From the NCBI GenBank assembly GCA_002710685.1, contig PALD01000071.1:62001-126000 (forward strand): 64,000 nt of DNA. Direction: 5' to 3'. Shown in pieces: positions 26,730 through 35,097 of the stretch. How positions within the stretch are numbered: position 1 is the first letter of the stretch; the number at the start of each line of letters is the position of its first letter. The notes under the pieces are model-generated. The model saw only the letters and a list, made by a program, of their open reading frames with translations. It did no database searches and was not told the origin of the DNA. Source of the stretch: Cytophagaceae bacterium. Lineage in GTDB: Bacteria > Bacteroidota > Bacteroidia > Flavobacteriales > Flavobacteriaceae. The translations under genes were made by a program, and so were the position numbers.

Positions 26730-26777
26730 CCTATTGCTTTAAATAGCGTATTTTCGCCTAACCCTAAAATCTTCACA

Positions 26778-28178
26778 TTGAGAAACAAAACCCTTGGCAT
26801 TGTAATTACTGACGGTGTAGGTTATAGAAATTTTATTCTAAGTACTTTTTTGGCTAAAGCCAAAATGAGTTTTTCTCAAATCACCATATTTTCTGGTTTA
26901 CCAGCATCAGCGTATCCAGAGCTTGATGAGGCTGTTTTTAAAATCGTAGAACTTCCTGTTTTTACTGAAAATAAACTGAATTGGTATTGGCGTAAAGCCA
27001 AAGAAGTTGCGCATTTACAGAAGTATAAGGAAAATCCTGGTATTAAGGATAATTTAAATATGAACCGTAAAAAGGGCTGGTCGCCTAATTCGGTTCTTGT
27101 GAAATCAATTTACGCTTTTACCCGTTTTTTACATTCTGAAAATTGGATTGAGAAATACGAGCGCCTTCAAGAAAAGAGTTTTGCTAAAAGCGAAGTCGTT
27201 AAGAATTACAAGGAGTTTTTAGAAGAAAATCCAGTTGATTTATTATTCTTTACGCATCAGCGTCCGCCTTTTATTTCGGCTTTGGTGTATTGTGCAAAGG
27301 CCCTCAAAATACCGACTTCAGCATTTATTTTCTCATGGGACAACTTGGCTTCAAAAGGTCGTATGGCAGCAAAGTTTGATTACTTTCTAGTCTGGAGTGA
27401 TTTGATGAAAAGCGAACTTTTGCGTTTCTACGAAAATGTAACTGAAGACAAAGTTTCAGTCGTGGGAACTCCACAGTTTGAGCCGTATGTTTTGGATGAA
27501 TTTAGTCTAGAGAAGGAAACGTTTTTGAGAAAATTTGGGCTTGACCCAAATAAAAAAATAATCTGCTATAGCTGTGCAGACAAATCAATCGGGCCTAATG
27601 ACCCATTGGTGATTAAAACAATTGCCGAAGCTGTTGAAAATGGTGTTTTAGAGAATTGTCAATTGCTGGTGCGTACTTCTCCGGCAGAGGATGAAAGTAG
27701 ATTTTTGCCTACAAAGCAGGCGTATCCTTCTATAAAATGGAATCATCCCGTATGGCATTTAACGCGAGAAAATCATCCTGAACCTTGGTCACAGCGGGTA
27801 GCGACAAAAGATGATATTTCTGATTTAAAATCGATTTTGCAGTTTTGTGATATTAATGTGAATATGTGTTCTACGATGAGCCTTGATTTTATGTTGTATG
27901 ATAAGGCTGTGGTAAATACGGTTTTTGGGAATAAAGAAAACGGACTCTACGATGACCAGCGATTCTTGAACTACGAACATTATGATAATGTTGTAAAAAG
28001 TGGCGCTGTCGTAATCGCAAAAACAGAAAATGAATTGCTCGATGCCTTAAATGCATATTTAGAAAATCCATCTCTAGACGCCGAAAATCGTAAAAAACTT
28101 ATCGACCTTCAAATAGGTCAACCTCTAGAAAAAACTACGCAGGCCTGCGTGAATGCACTTGCTGATGTCATCAATTAA
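26778..28178 (+). CDS. Large GT-B-like protein next to neuABC, possible nonulosonate transferase
   Basis: 466-residue soluble protein, not assigned to a family here. It shows a GT-B-like outline: an N-terminal domain (LGIVITDGVGYRNFILSTFLAKAK), FIFSWDNLASKGRMAAKFDYFLVWSDLMKSELLRFY in the middle, a linker VVGTPQFEPY and a C-terminal domain starting IICYSCADKSIGPNDP with donor-side CSTMSLDFMLYDKAVVNTVFG. This resembles CDP-glycerol/sialyltransferase-like enzymes. It directly follows neuC, so transfer of the CMP-sugar is a reasonable guess only. TTG start at 26778. Confidence 0.6.
   Translation: MRNKTLGIVITDGVGYRNFILSTFLAKAKMSFSQITIFSGLPASAYPELDEAVFKIVELPVFTENKLNWYWRKAKEVAHLQKYKENPGIKDNLNMNRKKGWSPNSVLVKSIYAFTRFLHSENWIEKYERLQEKSFAKSEVVKNYKEFLEENPVDLLFFTHQRPPFISALVYCAKALKIPTSAFIFSWDNLASKGRMAAKFDYFLVWSDLMKSELLRFYENVTEDKVSVVGTPQFEPYVLDEFSLEKETFLRKFGLDPNKKIICYSCADKSIGPNDPLVIKTIAEAVENGVLENCQLLVRTSPAEDESRFLPTKQAYPSIKWNHPVWHLTRENHPEPWSQRVATKDDISDLKSILQFCDINVNMCSTMSLDFMLYDKAVVNTVFGNKENGLYDDQRFLNYEHYDNVVKSGAVVIAKTENELLDALNAYLENPSLDAENRKKLIDLQIGQPLEKTTQACVNALADVIN
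26848..26865. repeat. Dispersed palindrome, TTTGGCT type
   Basis: TTTTGGCT-AA-AGCCAAAA, encoding FLAKAKM in the protein. Confidence 0.8.
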
Positions 28179-29247
28179 AAAGAACATTGCGGTAATCTGT
28201 AAATATGCCCTTAGGCCAGATAGGATAGGAGGTATGGACAGATTTTATGTGGCTTTTGATGCAGCGGTAAAAAATCTTGGGAATGATATTGAGTGGTTTT
28301 TTGTGGATGTTAAGTCATTTGATTTTTATAATGATTTAAAGATTCACAGTGCTCAAGGCGGTGCTGTAGAGCAGTGCTTCTTAAACCGGGCGTCATCAAA
28401 TGAGGTGAAATATGACGTTGTCATCACCCATTTTATTGAGTTGTGTACACCGTTTTACAAATCGGTAAAAAGTTTAGGCATGGAAAAAACTATTGCGGTG
28501 GACCACAACCCACGACCGTTAAATGGTTTCCCATTAAAAAAGCGTTTAAAAAATAAGCTGAAAGGAATTTTATACTCAAAGTATATAGACCTTTTTGTGG
28601 GCGTGTCTCAGTACACGGTTGATAATATCCTGAGGGATTACGGCAGTTTTTTAAAGAATAAAACGCAACGCATTTATAACGGCATTGATACTTCGGTTTA
28701 TAAAAGTCAGAGTATTAAAACTTCAGATAAGAAACGCTTCATTGTTGTTTCCCACCTTCGGGAATCAAAGGGTATTCAGGATTTGCTTGAAGCTGTGCGA
28801 TTGATGGATTCTGGCTTACGCCAAAAGTTTACCATCGATATTTTTGGTGAAGGCCCATTAGAAGATGACTTCAAGGAATTTACTGCTAAAAATAATTTAT
28901 CTGAAACCATAAAATTCCACGGAAGCTCTTCTGATATTCCTGCGTTTTTATGTGATTATGATTATTTGCTCCAGCCTACATACATGGAGTGTTTCAGCCT
29001 TTCTATTCTTGAGAGTTTGTCAGCAAATGTTCCTGTGATAACCACGACGGTGGGCGGTAATACTGAAATAATAAAGGACGGTAAAAATGGTTATTTGTTT
29101 AGCGCAAAAGATATTTTGGCTTTAAGCCAAATAATAACTGAAATAGTTGAGGGAAAAAGAGCAATTGAAGAAGAAACCCGAAATTTGATTGAAGAAAAAT
29201 TCAATCTTGAACGTATGGTGCAAGACCATCTAAAATATATTGCTTAA
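28165..29247 (+). CDS. GT4 family glycosyltransferase
   Basis: GT-B retaining transferase of about 360 residues: GGMDRFYVAFDAAVKNLG at the N-terminus, RIYNGIDTSVYK in the hinge, FIVVSHLRESKGIQDLLEAV at the start of the donor domain, and ECFSLSILESLSANVPVITTTVGGNTEIIKDGKNGYLF with the E-x7-E donor motif. I prefer the ATG at 28165 over one at 28153, as it begins MSSIKKNIAVIC. It overlaps the upstream gene by 14 bases. Confidence 0.9.
   Translation: MSSIKKNIAVICKYALRPDRIGGMDRFYVAFDAAVKNLGNDIEWFFVDVKSFDFYNDLKIHSAQGGAVEQCFLNRASSNEVKYDVVITHFIELCTPFYKSVKSLGMEKTIAVDHNPRPLNGFPLKKRLKNKLKGILYSKYIDLFVGVSQYTVDNILRDYGSFLKNKTQRIYNGIDTSVYKSQSIKTSDKKRFIVVSHLRESKGIQDLLEAVRLMDSGLRQKFTIDIFGEGPLEDDFKEFTAKNNLSETIKFHGSSSDIPAFLCDYDYLLQPTYMECFSLSILESLSANVPVITTTVGGNTEIIKDGKNGYLFSAKDILALSQIITEIVEGKRAIEEETRNLIEEKFNLERMVQDHLKYIA
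29115..29131. repeat. Dispersed palindrome, TTTGGCT type
   Basis: TTTGGCT-TTA-AGCCAAA, encoding ILALSQI near the end of the GT4 gene. Confidence 0.8.
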
Positions 29248-30386
29248 TGCATCTAGGCTTCCTCACTCCAGAATATCCACATGAGAAACTTGGTCATAGC
29301 GCCGGGTTGGGGACGAGTATAAAAAATATGGTAGGAGCTCTGGTGAAAAATGAAGTAAAAGCCACCATTTTTGTATATGGACAGCAAATAGATGAAATTT
29401 TTAAGGATGGAGATGTAGTTGTTCATTCCATAAAAAAGAGAAAATATAAAATTGGCGGATGGTATTTACATAGAAAATTTATTCAGCGGTATGTGAATAA
29501 GGTTGTGCTTCTAAAAAAAATTAATGCCATTGAAGCGCCAGATTGGACAGGGATTACAGCGTTTATGAAATTTAAATGTCCGCTGGTAATACGCTTCAAC
29601 GGTAGCGATTCATATTTCTGCAAGATTGAAGGAAGAAAGCAGAAAAAGAAGAACTTCTATTTTGAGAAATTAGCTTTACAAGGTGCAGATTATCTACTTT
29701 CAGTCAGTGAGTTTACAGCTCAGGAAACCCGTAAGATTTTTGATTTAAAAAAAGAAATTCAAGTTATCCCCAATAGCATTGACATAAATGTTTTTGCGCC
29801 AGATGAATCTATCAAAGTTGAGCCATTCAAGATGCTGTACTTTGGAACAATTATTAGAAAAAAGGGAGTTTTGGAGATTCCAGAGATTTTTAATAGGGTA
29901 GCTAATCAAATTCCCAATGCTGAAATTTATTTTGCAGGAGGGGATGTAGTGGATATTAAAACGGGAAATTCCACATGTCAATTGATGATGAGTGCTTTTG
30001 ACGAAAGTCATAAAAGCAAGGTGCATTATTTAGGTAAATTGCCTTACGGCGAAATCAAAAAAGAGATTCAATCTTCGGCGGTGATTATATTGCCTAGTTA
30101 TGCTGAAGCACTTCCCATGACATGGATTGAAGCCATGGCCATGGAAAAAGCTTTGGTTACATCAAATGTTGGTTGGGCAGAAGAAGTAATGGTCGACGGA
30201 GAAACAGGCTACACGGTCAATCCTAGGAATCATCAGGAATATGCTGATAGAATCATTGAACTTTTAAATGATGAAAGTCTACGGCAGCAAATGGGTAAAG
30301 CTGCAAGAATAAAAGTTGAAGAAAGGTTTTCAAACATGGTAGTGGCTAAAAAAAACATTGATTTTTACCGAAATATTGTCAAATGA
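29247..30386 (+). CDS. GT4 family glycosyltransferase
   Basis: 379-residue GT-B transferase: LGFLTPEYPHEKLGHSAGLGTSIKNMVGALVK, VIPNSIDINVFAPDE, MLYFGTIIRKKGVLEIPEIF and the donor site SYAEALPMTWIEAMAMEKALVTSNVGWAEEVMVDGETGY. The E-x7-E motif and the glycine-rich N-terminal loop are intact, so it should be active. It shares a base with the gene before (stop and start overlap at 29247) and overlaps the next by 4 bases. Confidence 0.92.
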   Translation: MHLGFLTPEYPHEKLGHSAGLGTSIKNMVGALVKNEVKATIFVYGQQIDEIFKDGDVVVHSIKKRKYKIGGWYLHRKFIQRYVNKVVLLKKINAIEAPDWTGITAFMKFKCPLVIRFNGSDSYFCKIEGRKQKKKNFYFEKLALQGADYLLSVSEFTAQETRKIFDLKKEIQVIPNSIDINVFAPDESIKVEPFKMLYFGTIIRKKGVLEIPEIFNRVANQIPNAEIYFAGGDVVDIKTGNSTCQLMMSAFDESHKSKVHYLGKLPYGEIKKEIQSSAVIILPSYAEALPMTWIEAMAMEKALVTSNVGWAEEVMVDGETGYTVNPRNHQEYADRIIELLNDESLRQQMGKAARIKVEERFSNMVVAKKNIDFYRNIVK

Positions 30387-31918
30387 TGCAAGAATATATC
30401 ACATCTAGCGGAGAGATATTGTTGTATGTGGGCAGGCCAGACTTTTCCCTGCTTGATACTTTGGCCGAAGGTCCCGGAGATCTTTGGCATAGCGGCTGTC
30501 AACAAGGATTTAAAAATGCATTTAAAGAGATTATTTATCAAACTGCAACATTCTGGTGGTATCTTAATGATTTTGAAGATATAGACCCGGCTATAAGTTG
30601 GCGTATCAACTCAGAGGCATTTGTGGTTCGTAAGTCGGTTTGGGAGCATCTGGGAGGTTTTGATGATAAATATGAAGGAGGTGCTATCAAAGGATTTGAC
30701 CTTGCTTATCATATGTTGCGCAATTTGGGCGGTATTCCATTAAACGTGTCAAAACTATTCCCAAAAGAAAATAATGTAGTTTATATAACCTCTATAGATA
30801 GATACCGCTTTTATTTAAAACACTACAAGAAACATCACAGTTATTATATGATGTTGCGTAAGGGGCTTTTCAGTTTTCCTGCAGAATATAACGCTTTTAA
30901 AAAAGCTCAAAAAGATCCAGCTTCTAAAAAAGTAGAAGATGTCATTCCATCAAGAAAAATAAAAAACATCATAGGCAGTCCAAAGGTTTGTGCCGTAATC
31001 CCTACAATGCGCAGACAGGATTTTATGCTTAAGTTGCTTAATGATCTGGATAAACAAACATATCCTTTACATCAAGTGGTTTTGGTAGACGCCACCCCGC
31101 CTGATGAAAGAAAGGAAGATATTTATAACTCCATTGATACGGTGTATAAATTGACGGTTCTCTGGCAGACTTCTAAAGGCAGTTGCCGCGCACGTAATGA
31201 AGCTATTGAAGTTTGCAACGGCGATTATATAATCTTTGGGGATGATGATATAAGAGTTCCGGCTGATTTTGTGGAAAATCATATTCGTACCTTGCAGACT
31301 TATGGTGCTGATGCAGCTAATGGTTTAGATATCAGGGCAAAATCGCCAGATGATGATCTTGATGACCTACAAGAATATTTAAGGGATTACGATAAAGGTT
31401 TTTTCAAAGTAGGCGCAGCTCAGAGCTTTAGCAATGCTAATTCATGTGTAAAAATGAAATGGGTTAGAAAACTGGTTGGTAATGACATAAATTACGATGG
31501 AGGCTATGGTGAAGATAGTGATTTTGGTATTTCGCTTACGCGAAAAGGAGCCATTGTCATTCACAATCCACATTCGGTAAACTTGCACCTTAAACCACCC
31601 GCAGGAGGTTATAGATGGTGGGGCGAACAAGCAAAAGTAATAGGGAGAAAAAGAAAATCACAACCATGGGAACTAAATCACCCTGTACAAGGCTTAGTGC
31701 CAAAACCCAGCCCAACAATAATGTATCAAGTCATGAAATTTCATGATGATACAGAGGTTAAAGAATATAAATGGAAATATTTCTTTATTTATCTTTTTCA
31801 ATCTAAAGAAGGAACAATCTTTTCGCGAATTTTGAAATTACCCACGCGATTAAAACAATTCAAAAAATCACAATTTTACGCAAAAAACCTTCTTAAGCTT
31901 GGAACAAGGCATTACTAA
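30383..31918 (+). CDS. GT2 glycosyltransferase with an extra N-terminal half GT-A domain
   Basis: 511 residues in two parts. Residues 205-400 form a full GT2 domain: VCAVIPTMRRQDFMLKLLND, VVLVDATPP, GSCRARNEAIEV and FGDDDIR, then GGYGEDSDFGISLTRKG. Residues 1-200 look like only the second, acceptor-side half of another GT-A domain: WWYLNDFEDIDPAISWRINSEAFVVRKSVWEHLGGFDDKYEGGAIKGFDLAYHMLRNLGG, with no nucleotide-binding half before it. It starts ATGATG, overlapping the previous stop, so either start is possible. Confidence 0.82.
   Translation: MMQEYITSSGEILLYVGRPDFSLLDTLAEGPGDLWHSGCQQGFKNAFKEIIYQTATFWWYLNDFEDIDPAISWRINSEAFVVRKSVWEHLGGFDDKYEGGAIKGFDLAYHMLRNLGGIPLNVSKLFPKENNVVYITSIDRYRFYLKHYKKHHSYYMMLRKGLFSFPAEYNAFKKAQKDPASKKVEDVIPSRKIKNIIGSPKVCAVIPTMRRQDFMLKLLNDLDKQTYPLHQVVLVDATPPDERKEDIYNSIDTVYKLTVLWQTSKGSCRARNEAIEVCNGDYIIFGDDDIRVPADFVENHIRTLQTYGADAANGLDIRAKSPDDDLDDLQEYLRDYDKGFFKVGAAQSFSNANSCVKMKWVRKLVGNDINYDGGYGEDSDFGISLTRKGAIVIHNPHSVNLHLKPPAGGYRWWGEQAKVIGRKRKSQPWELNHPVQGLVPKPSPTIMYQVMKFHDDTEVKEYKWKYFFIYLFQSKEGTIFSRILKLPTRLKQFKKSQFYAKNLLKLGTRHY
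31530..31545. repeat. Dispersed palindrome, TTTCGC type
   Basis: TTTCGC-TTAC-GCGAAA, encoding ISLTRKG. Confidence 0.75.
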
Positions 31919-32921
31919 AAAGCTTTCATTTGCCCTTATCGTTTGTACTTACAAACGCCCAAAACCTTTGCTCTCCCTCTTGGATTCAGTGGTGTTGCAA
32001 TCCTATCTTCCTGATCAAATTTTAATTATTGACGGGTCTGAAGATGATGAAACTAAAATTGCCCTTCAGGAAAAAAACCATCAAAATTTAGACTATTTTA
32101 AGGTCGATGCCCAAGACCGCGGATTAACAAGGCAGCGCAATTTTGGGATCAGTAAAGTAAACCGGGATATTGAAGTTGTTTGCTTTTTGGATGATGACAC
32201 AATCCTTGAACCAGATTATTTTAAGAACCTTATAAAGACCTATCAGGAGTTCCCCAACGCATTAGGGGTGGGCGGGTACATTACAAACGAGGTAGCCTGG
32301 GAGAAAAAACCCTTTGGCTTTAAGCCAAAAAAAAATGAATTTTACTTTGATGGATATTATCGCAAGGATGGTAGCCGTTTTGTGCTAAGAAAAAAATTAG
32401 GGCTGGATGCTGACAGGCCCCCGGCTCATTTTCCGGATTTTGGACATGGGAGAAGCGTCTCTTTTTTACCACCATCGGGTAAAATATATGAAGTCGAGCA
32501 GTTTATGGGTGGTGTGGCTTCATACAGAAAAGAGGTTTTTGCCAAACTTGGTTTTTCAAAGGATTTTGAAGGCTACGGACTTTATGAAGATGCCGATTTT
32601 ACCCTGAGACTATCAAAAACGGGAAAATTGTATGTAAATACCTCAGCATGTTTAGAACATCATCATGACCCATCAGGAAGGCCAGATATGTTCAAGTATG
32701 GTAAGATGGTCGTGCGTAATGGATGGTATGTATGGCGGGTAAAATATCCCAATCCTTCTTTGAAGGCAAGGCTAAAATGGAACACGACAGCTTTTTTACT
32801 GACGCTTATAAGGGCATTAAACATAATAACCACTTCTCAGAAAAAAATGGCTCTTCAGGAAACTTTGGGTAGGATGGTAGGATGGTTTAGTATAATGCTC
32901 AATAGACCAAAGGTTCAATGA
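31899..32921 (+). CDS. GT2 family glycosyltransferase
   Basis: 340-residue GT-A protein: SFALIVCTYKRPKPLLSLLDSV, ILIIDGSEDDE, DRGLTRQRNFGI and CFLDDDTILEPDYF (DDD metal site). The acceptor side has QFMGGVASYRKEVFAKLGF and FEGYGLYEDADFTLRLSK. The start is taken as TTG at 31899, inside the end of the gene before; no ATG precedes the first strand. A TTTGGCTTTAAGCCAAA palindrome encodes FGFKPK. Confidence 0.88.
   Translation: MEQGITKKLSFALIVCTYKRPKPLLSLLDSVVLQSYLPDQILIIDGSEDDETKIALQEKNHQNLDYFKVDAQDRGLTRQRNFGISKVNRDIEVVCFLDDDTILEPDYFKNLIKTYQEFPNALGVGGYITNEVAWEKKPFGFKPKKNEFYFDGYYRKDGSRFVLRKKLGLDADRPPAHFPDFGHGRSVSFLPPSGKIYEVEQFMGGVASYRKEVFAKLGFSKDFEGYGLYEDADFTLRLSKTGKLYVNTSACLEHHHDPSGRPDMFKYGKMVVRNGWYVWRVKYPNPSLKARLKWNTTAFLLTLIRALNIITTSQKKMALQETLGRMVGWFSIMLNRPKVQ
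32313..32329. repeat. Dispersed palindrome, TTTGGCT type
   Basis: TTTGGCT-TTA-AGCCAAA inside the GT2 gene; runs into a tract of nine A (32327-32335). Confidence 0.8.
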
Positions 32922-34033
32922 GATTCTTGATTATATCCCACGCCTTGCATTATAGGGAAGAACCCATTGATTTGGTGTATGCATATGCGCCATATGTCAG
33001 GGAGATGAATATGTGGTCAAAGCACGTTGATGAACTAGAGATTGTTGCTCCTGGAAAAAATAGTATTGATCGTATTGATACTGCATATGAAATCAAGGAA
33101 ATTACCTTTCGGGAAATCCCCGCCATCGATATTACTTCAATAACAAATGCCCTCAGGGCATTTGTTCTCACCCCATTTATTTTATTCAAGATTTTCAGGG
33201 CAATGCGCAGGGCAGACCATATCCACCTGCGCTGTCCCGGTAACATAGGTTTATTGGGCTGTTTTGCGCAGGTGTTCTTTCCGCGAAAGCGAAAAACGGC
33301 AAAATATGCCGGTAATTGGGATCCTAGTTCAAAACAACCCTGGAGCTATCGCTTGCAAAAACTTATTTTAGCCAACGAGTTCCTTACAAGAAATATGCAG
33401 GTCTTAGTGTATGGCCACTGGCAATCTACGTCAAAGAATATCAAGCCTTTTTTTACCGCAACCTATACAGATGCAGATGATGTTGAAGTACCCACAAGAA
33501 AGTATGACCTACCCTTGCGCTTTGTATTTGTGGGTGCACTCGTGCCGGGTAAAAGACCGGTCTATGCACTTGAGCTGGTACACGAACTGATAAAAAATGG
33601 ATTTCCATCTGAGCTTCATTTTTATGGAGATGGCCCTGAACGGCCAAAACTTGAAGAAATAATCATAGGGAATGAGCTTGAAAAAATGGTCTATCTCCAT
33701 GGCAATCAAACCATGGAAAACGTGCGTAAGTCTTATTTAAAGAGCCATTTTTTAATCTTGCCATCTAGATCTGAAGGTTGGCCCAAGGTTGTTGCAGAAG
33801 CCATGTGGTGGGGCGTGATACCTATGGCAACCCCCATTTCATGTGTGCCCTGGATGCTTGATCATGGTAAGCGCGGAATCCTCCTGGAAACAGTTTTATC
33901 ACAAGATCGTGAAAAGGTGGGCACACTGCTTTTAGATAAAGCACGGTTAAAGGCAATCTCAAAAGATGCCGTCACATGGTCCCGGCAATATACCCTTGAT
34001 AGGTTTGAGAAAGAAATAAAAAAATTGATTTGA
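32918..34033 (+). CDS. GT4 family glycosyltransferase
   Basis: 371-residue GT-B transferase. The donor domain starts LRFVFVGALVPGKRPVYALELVHELIKNG and ends in the site SRSEGWPKVVAEAMWWGVIPMATPISCVPWMLDHGKRGILL, with the E-x7-E motif. The N-terminus LIISHALHYREE is typical of a group found in capsule loci. It overlaps the previous gene by 4 bases and the next by one (TGATG). Confidence 0.9.
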   Translation: MRFLIISHALHYREEPIDLVYAYAPYVREMNMWSKHVDELEIVAPGKNSIDRIDTAYEIKEITFREIPAIDITSITNALRAFVLTPFILFKIFRAMRRADHIHLRCPGNIGLLGCFAQVFFPRKRKTAKYAGNWDPSSKQPWSYRLQKLILANEFLTRNMQVLVYGHWQSTSKNIKPFFTATYTDADDVEVPTRKYDLPLRFVFVGALVPGKRPVYALELVHELIKNGFPSELHFYGDGPERPKLEEIIIGNELEKMVYLHGNQTMENVRKSYLKSHFLILPSRSEGWPKVVAEAMWWGVIPMATPISCVPWMLDHGKRGILLETVLSQDREKVGTLLLDKARLKAISKDAVTWSRQYTLDRFEKEIKKLI

Positions 34034-35097
34034 TGCGCGTGCTCCAGGTAATAGATAGCCTTCAGGTGGGGGGTGCAGAGCGCATGGCGGTAAACTATGC
34101 TAATGGTCTTGTGGGCAGGATTGATGGGTCATATCTGTGCGCCACACGCGAAGAAGGAGATCTTAAAAGCGAAATTCTGGAAAAGGTTGAGTATTTGTTT
34201 TTAAATCGTAGGTCTACGCTTGATTTTAAGGCAATCCGTCGTCTTTTAAAATTTATAGAACATAATAAGATAACCATTATCCATGCTCACGGTAGCAGTT
34301 GGTTTATTTCGGCTTTCGCCAAAATGCTATCCCCTGGGATCAAGTTGGTCTGGCATGATCATTATGGAGGAAGTGAATTGCTGCAAACTCGTCCTTATGC
34401 ACGATTGATCAAGGTTTTTAAAAGCCGGTTTGATCTAGTTATCGCCGTAAATGAAAAACTTGAAAAGTGGTCAAAAGAATTTTTGAACCATCCCAGGGTG
34501 TGTTACATCGGTAACTTTGTTGATTCTCTTTCGCGAAAGCATGAATGGTTTACTAATCAAAGTCTAAGGATTGTTTGCCTTGCCAATCTCAGGCCACAAA
34601 AAAACCATCTGGGGCTTATAAAAGCTTTTGAGCAGATTGGTATAAAAAACCAGGACATTACACTTCACCTGTATGGTAAGAATTTTGCTGATGCTTATTT
34701 CACGCAGGTAGTTCAGGCTATTAAATGTTCACCTTTTAGGGAGAGGATTTTTTATCACGGTGTAAAAGTTGGTATTTCATGGCGTTTAAAGGAGTTTGAT
34801 ATAGGTGTTCTTTTCTCCATTTCTGAAGGGTTGCCCCTGGCACTTCTTGAATATGGCATGGCTGGCCTGCCCGTTGTGGTAACAGATGTTGGGCAGTGCG
34901 GTAAAGTAGTGGGGGAGAACGGTATCGTTGTTCCCGTGGGAGAGGTGGAAGCTTTTGCAGCGGCTATTTTAGAAACAATTGAAAACAAAGAAGAAAGTGC
35001 CACAAGGGCAATACGTTTGCACGAGGCCATAAAAATGGACTATTCAAAAAACGCTATCTTGACAAGGGTGATTGATATTTATGCTAAGTTGGATTGA
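34033..35097 (+). CDS. GT4 family glycosyltransferase
   Basis: 354-residue GT-B transferase: RVLQVIDSLQVGGAERMAVNYANGL, IIHAHGSSWF, WHDHYGGSE, RIVCLANLRPQKNHLGLIKAF and SISEGLPLALLEYGMAGLPVVVTDVGQCGKVV. The N-terminal GGAER loop and donor glutamates are intact. I chose ATG 34033, forming a TGATG junction with the previous stop. A CTTTCGCGAAAG palindrome lies inside. Confidence 0.92.
   Translation: MRVLQVIDSLQVGGAERMAVNYANGLVGRIDGSYLCATREEGDLKSEILEKVEYLFLNRRSTLDFKAIRRLLKFIEHNKITIIHAHGSSWFISAFAKMLSPGIKLVWHDHYGGSELLQTRPYARLIKVFKSRFDLVIAVNEKLEKWSKEFLNHPRVCYIGNFVDSLSRKHEWFTNQSLRIVCLANLRPQKNHLGLIKAFEQIGIKNQDITLHLYGKNFADAYFTQVVQAIKCSPFRERIFYHGVKVGISWRLKEFDIGVLFSISEGLPLALLEYGMAGLPVVVTDVGQCGKVVGENGIVVPVGEVEAFAAAILETIENKEESATRAIRLHEAIKMDYSKNAILTRVIDIYAKLD
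34528..34539. repeat. Dispersed palindrome, TTTCGC type (short)
   Basis: CTTTCGCGAAAG, a perfect 12-base palindrome inside the GT4 gene. Confidence 0.65.

Noticed and set aside
30383..30982. Frameshifted remnant of a separate glycosyltransferase gene
   Set aside because: The frame is intact and continuous with the GT2 domain, so it is treated as one fused protein.
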